From: Adiantum capillus-veneris
Taxonomy: Eukaryota > Streptophyta > Polypodiopsida > Polypodiales > Pteridaceae
Assembly (NCBI GenBank): GCA_014529385.2
Contig: CM043958.1
Location: 81,527,525 to 81,591,524, forward strand
Length of the DNA: 64,000 nucleotides
Direction: 5' to 3'
How positions within the stretch are numbered: the first letter of the stretch is position 1; every line of letters starts with the position of its first letter. The notes below the pieces were generated by a model, which searched no databases, was not told the origin of the DNA, and worked only from the letters and a program-made list of their open reading frames with translations. The position numbers and the translations under genes were made by a program. Shown in pieces: positions 45,463-56,384 of the stretch.

Positions 45463-46262
45463 TCAAACACCAGCTATCAAACCCAGATTGAGATACTCTG
45501 CTTTCCGGCAAGTAAACATCAATCCTATGCTCAAGGCACACAGGCTGATGAACTGTAGAAACGACGCGAGACATGTATAACGCTCTTCGGACCATGATAA
45601 AACCTTCTCGATGTACTCTCTCTTTCTAGCATCAACAATATGCACTCTGCCTTTATTACTCTCCTCCAGCTGTGTCAATGCAAGACCTATCAGTAGAAAA
45701 ACACAAGAATTAATTTGATGTAAAAACAAAACCAGGACTAAAGAGAACCCTCAGAGTGTGGGTATGCTCAAATTTTCAAGCTCCTGGGGGGGGTTGGGGG
45801 GGGGGGGGGGGGGGAGGGATGAGCAAGGCAAATAGTGAAAGTTAACCTGTGACGATTACAGGCGCCTCTTATCTCCCTCCATTTTGGCACTCGACCATGT
45901 ATTAAAAGTCCAAAGGAGAGGCGGCCTTTGCAGGTCCACCACATAGAAGACTACTGGCACTTCTATCACTTGATTCACCAGCAGAAGCATCAACAGGAGC
46001 CTGATTTAATCGTTCAAGAGAAAGTGTTCTTCTCCGTACAAATTTTAATGCATAAACTGATGATTCTGGAACGCTGGGCACCTACCAAGAAAACCTCTTG
46101 TTTATGAAAGCGGAAGATGAGGATATAAGCAAGTGGGCGATCTTGATGCAGAAACTTAAGCATTCTGTACCTGTGTATTGATGCATGGAAGCTTCAATAC
46201 TCGAACAAAACCAATAATATCGTTATAATCCGTTATCATTGCTGCCATATTTTTGTCGTCGT
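45463..46262 (-). CDS. 3' end of an unrecognised host gene (putative exons)
   Basis: Three minus-strand pieces look like exons. Exon A 46262-46171 (flanked by CTTAACAG and GTACAG) encodes DDKNMAAMITDYNDIIGFVR and VLKLPCINTQ. Exon B starts at 46081 after TTGGTAG and continues the same frame: VPSVPESSVYALKFVRRRTL, then SLERLNQAPVDASA. It may use a donor at 45978 (GTGAAT) and join in frame to exon C at 45686 (after CTGATAG), which reads LALTQLEESNKGRVHIVDAR then KREYIEKVLSWSEERYTC and stops at 45463. If unspliced, exon B stops at 45902. I do not know the family. Upstream exons are absent; CT-rich DNA and a LINE lie there, so the gene may be truncated. Confidence 0.42.
45786..45814. repeat. poly-G tract
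   Basis: Two G runs (8 and 19 bases) separated by TT. They can form G-quadruplexes. The tract lies just downstream of putative exon B, inside its intron. Confidence 0.95.
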
Positions 46263-46394
46263 CTGTTAAGAATAAAAATGAGCTTTCTATGCCTAGGGAA
46301 ATTAAAAATTTAGAGAACATTCTGACCTATTAAACTTATTCAAAAGAACAAATATGCACATGTGCATACGCACACTGCACGAATAAAAAGGAAG

Positions 46395-46396
<2 letters not shown>

Positions 46397-46464
<68 letters not shown>

Positions 46465-46534
46465 CACACTTCTTCCCTATCAAGAGTTGCCTCAAGAGGA
46501 GGAGACCATTGAGGAGTAGTCAAACAACAGCAGT

Positions 46535-46589
<55 letters not shown>

Positions 46590-46590
46590 C
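46397..46590. repeat. (CT)n microsatellites
   Basis: About 31 CT units (46399-46460) and 23 units (46541-46586). Frames here are dipeptide artefacts. Confidence 0.97.
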
Positions 46591-46830
46591 TGAGCTGAGC
46601 TGATGGCTCTGCTCGTTGGTCCCAAGGACTGTCTGGCGCAGGAGCAGGAGTGCTCGCAGCAGTAGGCGCAGAGCAGATCAGAGGGGTCACGCAGCAGAAC
46701 AGGGGCAGCACAGCGCTGCAGAACGCGCGCAGGGCTGCAGGGAGTCCTCTGGAGGGATCGCGTAGGGCTGAAGGAGACTCACGCAGGGCTGCTTCTCTCT
46801 TGCTCTCTCTCTCCTGCTCGCTGCAGCTCG

Positions 46831-46869
<39 letters not shown>

Positions 46870-47340
46870 TTTCATTTTTTGAAACTCTATCGCGCTCTCT
46901 TTTTAATTTTTTGCTACTCTATCACGCTCTCTCTCTCTCTCCCAACTCTACCGTGCTGCTCCCTGCAGCCTTGCCCCGCGCGCTGGCCCGCCCGCCTGCC
47001 TACCACGCCCTCTGCTCGTGCTCAACTCTGTCATACTCTCTCCCTCTCAACTCTATCGTGCTGCCCTCTGTAGCCTGGTCCCCCGCCCCGCGCGCTATCC
47101 CCCCCCCCCCCCCCCCCCTCCCACCCCCACGCGCCCTCCTGCTCGCCTCCCCAGCTCCCCGCGTCCCTCGCGCCGCCCCCACCTGCCTAGCCCCGCCCAC
47201 GCGCTTCACCCCCCCCCCCCCCCCCCCCCCCCCCCCGCCCTTGCGCTGCCCCTCCCTTGCCATACCTCCTCGCGTTCCCCCACTCGCCCAGCTACCACGC
47301 CCGCTGCTAGTGTGGATGCACACGTGCGCTTAGTGACTCT
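46591..47340. other. CT- and C-rich GC-high block with long poly-C tracts
   Basis: The block contains a CT tract (46829-46866), C runs of 20 (47099-47118) and 28 bases (47209-47236) and many CpG-containing GCGC words. It has high pyrimidine bias on the plus strand. It immediately precedes LINE ORF1 and may be the LINE's 5' UTR and promoter or a captured CpG-rich promoter. The Pro/Leu/Ser frame at 46650-47333 is a composition artefact. Confidence 0.5.
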
Positions 47341-47360
47341 TTTTCGGACGACGATCAAGC

Positions 47361-48798
47361 ATGAGGAAGCTGAACGATAAAGCCGACCCCCTAGAGGATG
47401 CCATTCAAAAGTGCAAAGAGGAAATGACGGAGACCATTACCAAGATGAACCGCAATCTCTTGGGCATAGTTGACACGTACGGTCACGTACGAAGACGTGC
47501 GGTACTAATCGAACTAAAAAAAATTAGACGTAGAGTGACGTAACGCACGATGCAAAAAAAAATCATGCCTCTTACACATGATAGATCATATGAGTCATGA
47601 CATAGACCTTAGTACTTGGTACTAAATACTTGTAACTTAAATCTTACAAGTTAGAACATGAAAGATCTGTTCATGGACATTGGAAATGGCAATGTTCGAA
47701 GAAAGACATTGGAAACGGCAATGTCCGAAGAAAGAAGAATCATGATCTCCAAAGTGGTGGCGGCCATAGTAGATCCGCTACCCGAGCCTCATCGCACATA
47801 GGTCATGGTTGTTTGAGCCAATGCAACCATTGGGCTCTTGGTCAAATGCAGTCGAAATGCAAAACGATCCCACACCAAAAATCGCCTCCGCAAAAAAAAA
47901 AAACAAAAAAACAAAAAAAAAAAACAAAAAACTTGGACAAGTCATGTACGGAACGTACGAGTCGTACGGAACATCTCGTACGTCAAACGTGGACAACCCT
48001 ACTCTTGGGCACAATAAAAATGCTCGAAGGACGCGTGTTGATCCAGGAGAGCAAGATAAATACACTGGAAGATCGAGTGACGACTCAGGATGAAGAGATT
48101 GCGTCACTCAAGAAAGATCTCGCCGAAGCACGATCAAGAAACACATTGGAAGGGGGCGAACTGCAACCCTCAGTAATCGAAGAAATCAATACGATCAAGG
48201 AGTAAGTGCGGGCCATCAAAGAGGGAGAAGAGCAACACAAAGAGATGACGACTTCTTGGGTGGATATTCTTACCAAAACTCAACAGAAGGCGGATGAAGA
48301 CGAGGAATGGATCAAGGTGGCCAAGAAAGGAAAAGGCAAGGAGATAACGCCCACGTCCACACCCACTATCATTAATCAGACACTAGAGGAGGAGCAAAGA
48401 AGACGGGTGCGCGCTTTACATGTGAGAATTTGCGGTCTTAAAGACAAAGGCAATGTGGACGTAGGGGTAAAAGAACTCATGGCCTTGATGGGGGCATGAG
48501 CCGACGCACACAAGAGCCTGGAGAGTGGGCAACATAAAGAAAAATGGAAGCAGTGGGGAAACCTCAAAAGAAAGAGCACTCATCCTCCGTTTTCCCTCCA
48601 TGGAAGCGAAGAAGTCCTTCTTGAAGAAAAGACCAACTCTTAAAGAGACGGGCATCTTTCTCGGGGATGATCTCACCCTCTCGCAGATCGCTCATATGCA
48701 GGAAGTAATGCCGGAGATTAGAGCGGCAAGGGGAAAAGGCAACATTGCCTTTTACCGAGATGGAAGAGTGGTAATACTAGAGCGATGCTCCACATGAC
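47361..48798 (+). pseudogene. LINE A ORF1 (coiled-coil RNA-binding protein)
   Basis: Pieces in changing frames: 47361-47543 (DPLEDAIQKCKEEMTETITK); 48018-48205 (MLEGRVLIQESKINTLEDRV, strongly coiled-coil); 48206-48499 (DEEWIKVAKKGKGKEI, then RVRALHVRICGLKDKGNVDV, an RRM-like start); 48525-48797 (SKERALILRFPSMEAKKSFL, then FLGDDLTLSQIAHMQEVMPE). The order coiled coil, RRM-like, C-terminal L-T-x-x-Q-x-x-x-x-x-E-L is that of L1-type ORF1 proteins, which bind element RNA. A stop at 48203-48205 and a shift near 48500 break it. A poly-A/C stretch (47889-47932) interrupts the frame earlier. Confidence 0.75.
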
Positions 48799-48810
48799 GG
48801 TGCGAGACTT

Positions 48811-51800
48811 ATGGGACCACACTCAAAGTGGCTGCTTGGAACTGTAATGGATCTATGTGTCTTGATGTGGGTGCTTTTAAGGATAGCTTTACTGGAAGAG
48901 ACATCATCTTTTACTCTGAGACACACCAAGCCCCTGGGCAATCCATGCCTCACATCAGTGGATACAAGTGGGAGACAGCTTACAGACAGGAGACACGCTC
49001 AGAGCACAGAGGACGGGGCTTGGGGGGAGTGGCAATGTTATTTAGAGAGGATCTGCAGCCATTGATACATATAGCCCGTAAGGATGCGCAGGCTAGGTAC
49101 ATGTGGGTGAGATTGAAAGCAAAGACAGGCAGATATCTCTACATTGCTATTTGCTACTTTCCCTCGAGTACATAAGTCTATGCATCACCCAGAGGACAGT
49201 CCCCTTTTTCTATTTTGGACGATGACATATGGGAGTTCTCTACAGATGGTGACATTATCATTCTAGGGGACTTCAATGCTAGGACTGCCCATCACCAAAC
49301 AGTGTTTTATGATACTTCAGAGGAGATGCTGAGAGAGCTAGATGTTGTAGAGACGGGCCTGTCCAGACTATCACACGATGTGAAATATACTAAGTATGGG
49401 CGACACCTGATAGACATGAGCACCGCACGTGGATTGGCCGTCTTGAATGGCCTACAGAGATTTCCTCCTGCGAGAGGTTTTACATGCTTCCCACACAGAC
49501 ATGGAGCCAGCACAGTGCACTATGTCGTGGCACAGCCGAATCTCATCTCTAGTATCCAAGATCTCACAGTTGGGCCCAGATCGGTGGGGGTGGCAGTGGA
49601 TCATGCTCTTGTGTCGATGACCATCTCCTTCCAGTTCAGTGTAGCACACAGGCCACGGGTAGCAGCCCCTACTCGCTACACCTTCACACGGGAGACGGAT
49701 TCTGTATACATAAACGAGATCTACATACGCCTATGCACTGAGGACCCGGGGCGACCTCTGGAGGAGCTAACTACTATACTGACAAAGACATTACATGATG
49801 CAACAGCAGAGGCATACCCACACACCCAGCCTGAGCAGAGACGCCGATCAGGGAGCATGCCTCAAAACAGCTGGTACGATGAGGAGTGCCGCCATACTAG
49901 AGCTAGACTTCAGAGGGAGGTGCTTTTGGGGGACGCCACTCACAGACAGTGATAGATTGACTTCCAACGCCTGGTGCGGCGGAAGAAGAGGGCTTTTTTG
50001 GCTCGACTCGAGCAGGATCTATACCAGCTATTCTTGAGTAAGGACTCGCGTGAGGTGTGGCGGCTCTTTCATGAGCAGTCCCCCCCCCCCCCCCCCCCCC
50101 CCTGCTCTTACCTCCACAGAGACCTGGGGTCAATACTCATCATCTTTGTACACAGTACCTGGACAGCCGCCCCTTCCCAACCCCCCCAATCCATGTCCAC
50201 ACACATGTGCTTTTTTCACCGCTGAGATGGTGAAGAAATCCATTGATAGGATGAGGACTGGGAGAGCATATGATCATGATGGCTTAGTCGCTGAGCATTT
50301 CATGCATGCCAAAGACCTACTAGCAGAGCTTCTAGCAGTTATGTTTAACCGTGCCATGTGTGAGGGCCTACCGAACACTTGGAGCCTATCTACGATTGTA
50401 CCTATCTTCAAGTCAGGAGACCCCATGGAGCCTGGGAATTATCGCACTATCATGATTGGACACACACTGGCACGGTTGTATGCATCCATTCTTGAGCAAC
50501 AGTTGAGTAGATGGGCAAAGAGAAAGGAATGCGTGCAACTGGGCAGGCACGGTTCAGGAGAGGCTTCTCTACTCTTGACCATATCTTGACACTCAGGGCC
50601 ATCATCGAGGAGGGCAGATCTCATGGGAGACGGATCTATTGTAGCTTTGTGGACTTCCGCAAAGCTTTTGACACAGTACCCAGAGCTAGATTGATGCGTA
50701 GATTACAGGAAATGAGAGTACCCACAGAGCTCATTTGGGGGATCATGGCATTGTACAGATCAGTAGTAGGGCATGTACGCACCCATGAGGGACTTTCTAC
50801 ACCGGTTCACTCCACTATTGGGGTGAAGCAGGGCTGCCCGCTCTCTCCTACTATGTATGTGGATGAGGTTTTTGACTACATTGAGAGCGATGGTGATAGA
50901 GGTGCGCAGTTGGCAGGGACATGGATTCCACTTTTGTTATATGCTAATGATATTGTGTGATCTCCGAATCTCCAGAGGGAATGCAACGTCAATTGGATGC
51001 TTCGCATAGGTTTGCCCACGAAAGTGGTTTGTCTATCAACCTTGGTAAAACCAAGGTTATGGTGTTTAATACCACCCACAGTGGATCAGGAGGTCAGCAC
51101 CTACATTCACATACGGCCAGGAGACTGTGGAGCACAGATGCTTACACTTACCTTGGAGTGGTTTTTAGCAGACCTGCATTCTCACTCAGAAGAGCAGCAG
51201 AGACCAGACTGACTAGAGCCCACACAGCATTGGGTAGATTGGAGAAGATGTGTTCGCAGGTTCAGTTTCAGGAGCCCCGAACGAAGCTCTGGCTCTTTGA
51301 CACTTTGGTGGCTTCAGCATTGCTCTATGAAGTTGAGATATGGGGACCTTCATTGGATCACCACGGGAGGCCGGGTCGCACAGATGGATGGGGGAACATG
51401 GAGAAACCTCTCGTCTCTATGATCTCGCGGCTCATTGGAGCCAAGGCATCAGTACCACGGCCATTATCCGAGCAGAACTAGCGGCCCCCCCACTAGTGGT
51501 TGAGGCGCTCACCAGATCAATCTCCTGCATAAACCGCACATGGGAACTTCCTAGAGACAGATATGCTCGCATTGCACTTGAGTCCTCTCGCCAGTTAGCC
51601 ATGCAAGGAGATACAACATGCTGGTATGGGGAGATGGCATCATGGTTTCAGGCGCATGGATTCAGCATAGACAGGCTGCCACCATTCCAATACTCATTGG
51701 ATGCACCATCTCTCACTCTTACACAGTCAGAGATCACCAAGCTCATCCGCCAAGACCTGACCCAGCTAGACACCAAGAGGACATGGATACAGCCAGCACA

Positions 51801-52493
51801 GGAATTGGGCACGAAGATGGCTTTCTACAGAGACCATCTTCTCCAGCTTCCGGAGGATGGTTTTGTGACGAGACCCAGATACATGGACACCCACTTGCCT
51901 CATGGGATACGATGTGCTATTGGCCGGTTACGCACATCTTTCACCAGCTGCGGATTGAGACTGGGAGATACAGCGGAGTACCAGCAGAGGCTAGGACATG
52001 CCCCTTGTGTGACATGGAGCCTGAGACAGAGTTGCACTACACATGCCGCTGCCCCGTCTACTACGAGATACGAGGCCGCTTCCATTGCTTGTTCAGAGAG
52101 GGTTTTGGACCACTCTCAAGAGTCATGGGATACGAGGATCAGAGATGCCTGGGTTTGTTCTTGCTCGAGCTCTGCAGACACAGAGATAGCTTGATGAGTG
52201 GCGAGGCTAGCCAGTCTCAAAGACGGATCACACACTTCTTCAAAGTAGACACAGGACAGCCGCAAGAGCCACTCCCACAGCAGAGCTCCCCCTCGTCTCA
52301 CACCAGAGGCACACTGATCGACCGAGCGACTGAACTGCGGAAATCCGGGCGCCCACGACTGCGGAGGACTACACAGCATCGACGGAGGCTACGTCAGAAG
52401 ATTCGGAGCACGCATGCACGACGCCCGATCAGACTACTAACCATGGAGGAGATTGATGAGATCCGCCAACGACCGATGCTAGATCTCCTGTGA
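48811..52493 (+). pseudogene. LINE A ORF2: AP endonuclease, reverse transcriptase, zinc knuckle
   Basis: 48828-49175 starts AAWNCNGSMCLDVGAFKD (N of the endonuclease), then GGVAMLFREDLQP. 49215-49952 has IIILGDFNARTAHHQTVF and later ISFQF. Then RMRTGRAYDHDGLVAEHFM, STIVPIFKSGDPMEPGNYRT, FVDFRKAFDTVPRARLMRRL and TIGVKQGCPLSPTMYVDEVF. The catalytic box is LLYANDIV (Y-A-N-D at 50940-50951) where Y-A-D-D is expected, so RT is inactive. The C-terminal part in another frame has CPLCDMEPETELHYTCRCP, a C-X2-C-X8-H-X2-C knuckle. A 23-base poly-C tract (50080-50102) causes one frame change. TPRT machinery of this type nicks target DNA and primes cDNA. Confidence 0.93.
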
Positions 52494-52660
52494 TTCAGCT
52501 ATCCCAGCAAGCCGCCCATTTTTGCTTAGTTCACATCGACCAGTCTAGGATCCCATAGTATATATCTTTGTTTTGTATTGTTGTTATTTTGTTACTCTGA
52601 CTTTGTACTTGCTTCAATTGTTACCAACACATTCTAAACCCCAAGAAGAAGTAACAGCCG
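52494..52660 (+). other. LINE A 3' UTR
   Basis: Begins after the ORF2 stop. AGTTCACATCGACCAGTCTA (52529-52548) matches 57351-57370, showing a shared 3' UTR with the truncated copy there. It ends with ACATTCTAAACCCCAAGAAG and a short AAGAAGAAG tail. Confidence 0.75.
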
Positions 52661-52781
52661 CAGAACAGAAACTGTGAACACATTATGGCCGGAATTAATT
52701 ATCCTCTTAGGAGCACTTCAGCAATATTTTGACATCCTTGTATGGGATGGCGCTTCTTCAGGACATCAGGTGGCTTGTTTG

Positions 52782-52928
52782 AGCTGTTTGTGGCTGGTTT
52801 GCAAACCGCAATGCTGACAGTCTTGGTATGCAATAAGAACAGAGAGAGCTTTCTTGTTTTGTTTGTGGCCGGAAAGCAAACCACAATGTCTTGGTATGCA
52901 TTAAGAACAGAGAGAGCTTTCCCGTTTT
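52782..52928. repeat. 70-76 base tandem duplication
   Basis: TGTTTGTGGC-GCAAACC-CAATG...CTTGGTATGCA-TAAGAACAGAGAGAGCTTTC occurs twice in tandem (about 52782-52857 and 52858-52928), with a small insertion in the first unit. Confidence 0.85.
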
Positions 52929-52929
52929 A

Positions 52930-55266
52930 AAGGTGTCCTCAGAAGATAGCTGAAGGCAGCAAAATGTTCATGTGCAGATTTCTTCAATATTGATCTCTAT
53001 TATCTTCTTCCTTCGGCATGCATCACACTCATCTACTACATAGCAGTTATAAACAGGAAATTCAAAGGCCCAAAGGAGGTGGAAGTAATTAAATTATCAG
53101 ACAAAGCACAAGTGGTGAATGTCATCACATAAACGAGAAAACGAATGCAATCTGACAACGTAAAAGAGGAGACAATTGCAGTCTGACAACACAGATGTGC
53201 TTGTCAAACTTCAAGCTGATAAAAAGAATATAAAAGTATAGAAAAAAGGAAGGGAAGAAGGGGAAAGGGAAGCAGGGGACTGGGGGGAATTACCTGCAAT
53301 TGCTTCTATTGACAATAAAATGTCTGCCATATGCTGCCATCTAACAGAAAAAGACGGTGTCAAGAGTGCTGGAGGGAAGGTTATAAATGCTATTGTGTTG
53401 GAGGTTCGAAGCAGCCCCTTTAGGGCATGCAAAAAATTCAGTAACTCCCAATCCTGTAGATACACAAGCCCATATCAGCCAAAATCGCAATTATATCTGA
53501 AGATGGACAATCTTGTTAGTTAACTCAGTTTTGATGGTCTCCATTATGCTATTTACACGCACTTTCTAGAATTTGCAACAATTTGTGCCTCCTCATTTAT
53601 AGTCCTGTCTCTTGTGTTTCGCAATATACATAGCTTTGTCATGTTTTGAAATGGTTTATGATCTTGACGGGCCCTGCCCATCTGTTGGTGATTCCCAAGG
53701 ATCCATCCTGCACACATGACATGACACAAGCTAAACACACACATAAAACAACATTATGGATAGACATCCAACTCCCCTCCCAGCCATAGAGCCCAATAGG
53801 CTCGCCCCTCCAGCCTGGGATCCTGCACTTACTCCTGCCTAGTGCCTCATCAGGGACTGGCTTCCCATACAACCAGCCCATGCCCTAGCTTCGGTGTCCA
53901 GGCAAGCACTAACAAGCAAGTGTGGTGATCACACCAGATACCATGGTCCTCTTTAGAAGACTTCATAAACACCCTAACCTTAATGGCCTGGTTCACACCA
54001 GCTGGCAGACTGCATAGGAGAACTCCCCCCCTCGAACAGTAATGGAATGCCATTAGGTAAGGAACAGCTGAGAGGATGCATTGGGAAGAATGACTGTCGA
54101 TGAAGAAGCCATGGCCTCGGAGTAGACCATCTTGCCAAAATTCGCGAGGGTAAGCAAGCATGATGCAAGTGCAAAGGGAGAGGCTAACACCAAGATGGAG
54201 AGACATCATCACCAAAGCAGGAATCGTCTTCACCAAATCAAGGTTACATTGGTACAACCAAACTGCAGAGGTGTGAGCCACAAGCCAAAGACAAAAGCTC
54301 CCACAAAGAGAGGCGAGGCTATAGAGCAACCGGGCATAGGAGAATACCAAGCAAGCATCCAAAGGATGCTCAACTCGAGAGGAATGTGTCCAAAAGAAGT
54401 ATCTGGCGTGCCAAGAAACATCAGATGCTTCTTTTGATCAGACAGAAAACCGATCCATGAGCTGGACAAGGCAATGCCACGTGGAGACGTAGACATCGAA
54501 GAAGAGGGAGCAAGAATCACCAATGGAGGAGTACCGGTGTAAGGCACACCAGGTCACATCCAGATAATAAATGCCTCTGCAAAACCACATACTGCATCTT
54601 TCTGAGTGAAGCCGCACAAAGAGAAGGTCTGCAATACCGAGGAAATCCGTCCATTATGCCAGGAACCAAAGTCCAGGAGTCTCATGTCTCAAGTTGTAGA
54701 AGCGAGGGTCAAAGGAGATCAGAAAACCGTGCCTGATGAAGCACCAAAACCGCTGCAAAAGGAGAGAAGTGACCGGAAAACCATCGAGAAATTGTAGACA
54801 AGGCAACACAGCAGGAGAAGGGTCTGATAGCACAACAGAAACCTGTGGTGGCAGCAATTCCATAGCAAATGTTTTGAAGTGTGATTGAACAGTAAGGTAG
54901 AGAGAAGTACCGGCTGAAATCTGCAAACACGAGAATCGGATTGCGACAATGTCGAGGTCACGGAGAGAGAAGGTGACCAGAACGGAACAAAAAAACCATG
55001 CCGAGGTTGGGAGAGCCGGAACGGGAGGGGGAGATACTCCTGTCAGCAAGGCTAGGTAGAGAAAGAACAAGCCGAAGGCACCCAAGGTGGCTCAGCAGGA
55101 ATGTTGCCTCTGTAAAACGCTGCAATAGTAGCGTAATAAAACAACGTTGTGAGAACCTTAGCATTAAAAAATAACGCAGCAGCGTGATAATAAGAAAAAC
55201 ACTTTATATTGTTCGAGTATATGTTGAAAATGAAATGTCTGCAGTATTTTGTCTGATGATTAATAC
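52930..55266. other. unassigned region, probably decayed LTR element
   Basis: Long open frames on the minus strand (54362-53850, 54547-54230, 55085-54654) lack any motif that I recognise and overlap in different frames. A purine run on the minus strand (GAGGGGGGGAGTTC near 54030-54017) could be a polypurine tract. No other support. Confidence 0.3.
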
Positions 55267-55485
55267 AATGAATTTAGTGCATCTAGACATCTGCGAGAGA
55301 TCGATAAGATCTGCATGTGATGGCTAAATTAGTCATGAATGTGATCCTAGTGCATAAAGAGTTCTGTTTGGATGAGATGACGGGATACTGATCTTAGTGC
55401 ATCAAGACTTCTGAAGGGATGAGCTGGCTGGACAATGATCTAGGAGCATCATTAGTTCTGGACTAGATGAAATGACTAGCTTGAG
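55267..55485. repeat. degenerate minisatellite of about 48 bases
   Basis: Units beginning TGATC-TAGTGCAT-AAGA-TTCTG recur near 55340, 55389 and 55436, with a weaker one at 55270. The last unit has AGGAGCAT for TAGTGCAT. Confidence 0.6.
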
Positions 55486-55830
55486 TGTTTGCATCTGAGT
55501 GTTCAGAGTAACTCATTGATTTGTGGAATACATGTTTTGTGAATGCACTGTTTATGGGGATGCATAAAATGTGAGAAAGGATGTGAATCTGATAGTACTA
55601 GATTTATTGGATCAAGACACCCGTGAAAAGATCAATACCATCTGGATGTGATTGCAAATATGTTACAATGATCATGATTCATATCCAAGTTCTCGACGTA
55701 ACTAGTGTCTTTGTGCAAGTACTAGATGTGTGATGTATGGTGCATAGGAACATAGAGTCAATGTCTATTGAGCTAGTTTTTGTCCTTTGTCTATTTTGTA
55801 GGTGTAATCGAGGGTGATTACTCTTCTTTC

Positions 55831-55842
55831 AAGAAGGGGGAA

Positions 55843-55877
<35 letters not shown>
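55831..55877 (+). other. expanded polypurine tract (poly-G of about 32)
   Basis: AAGAAGGGGGAAGGA is followed by 32 G and then TTGGGCATTACTAG, where LTR A begins. The position is that of a 3' polypurine tract, here lengthened by slippage. Confidence 0.65.
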
Positions 55878-55878
<1 letters not shown>

Positions 55879-55879
<1 letters not shown>

Positions 55880-56202
55880 GGGCATTACTAGAAACTTGTA
55901 GTGGACAACAACCGGCTTAAGTACAAAAAAACCCTGCAATTGCACATTGATGACGTGGCAAGTAGATCCGCAAATCGCATTGGCAGTGACGTGGCAGTTT
56001 GGCCTATTTTGGTAAATTCTTGGAGCAGCTTTTGGGAGAACCTACTTTGAGCACTGAGTTGCTTTTGATGCAAAGTGGAGAGCCCGCAGCCATTGTACTT
56101 TGTGAAGCATCAATCAAGAAAGAAAAACTGAAAGGGGGTGCCAATCTTTGGGGCCAGTGCTTCTAGGAGTGGGACTCCACTGCTTCATGTCAACTCCTCC
56201 TC

Positions 56203-56205
<3 letters not shown>
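55879..56205 (+). repeat. LTR A (3' LTR, family with ACGTGGC motifs)
   Basis: Contains TGACGTGGCA at 55951-55960 and 55987-55996 and ends with the block GAAAGGGGGTGCCAATCTTT (from 56130). That block is shared with the LTRs at 58528-59191 and 60838-61486. It is shorter than those copies. Its right end runs into a CT tract. Confidence 0.7.
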
Positions 56206-56253
<48 letters not shown>

Positions 56254-56267
56254 GGGGGGGGGGGGGG
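56206..56267. repeat. (CT)n plus poly-G
   Basis: About 21 CT units followed by TTT and 14 G. It lies directly after LTR A. Confidence 0.95.
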
Positions 56268-56384
56268 AAAGAAAATTGTTGTATTATGTGTACGTAAGAG
56301 ACCTCGAGAGATGCTCAATGGCCTATCCCCTAGAGGAAGTACAAAAGAGGAGGTCTAATGTGTAGGGCCTAGGCTATGTATACA

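Larger units (their letters stand above)
47361..52660 (+). mobile_element. long LINE element A (ORF1, ORF2, 3' UTR)
   Basis: A 5.3-kb plus-strand APE-type non-LTR retrotransposon with a coiled-coil ORF1, an endonuclease-RT ORF2 ending in a zinc knuckle, and a 3' UTR ending about 52650 in an AAGAAGAAG tail. Frameshifts and stops are present in both ORFs. Sister copies lie at 23459-23735, 57345-57556, 58120-58522 and 59197-60837. Confidence 0.9.

Noticed and set aside
46650-47333. A 227-codon Pro/Leu/Ser-rich frame
   Set aside because: It is produced by CT- and C-rich composition, with parallel long frames on both strands and no domain.
53850-54547. Minus-strand frames of 105 and 170 codons
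   Set aside because: Overlapping in different frames, with no recognisable domain or splice context. They were left within an unassigned block.
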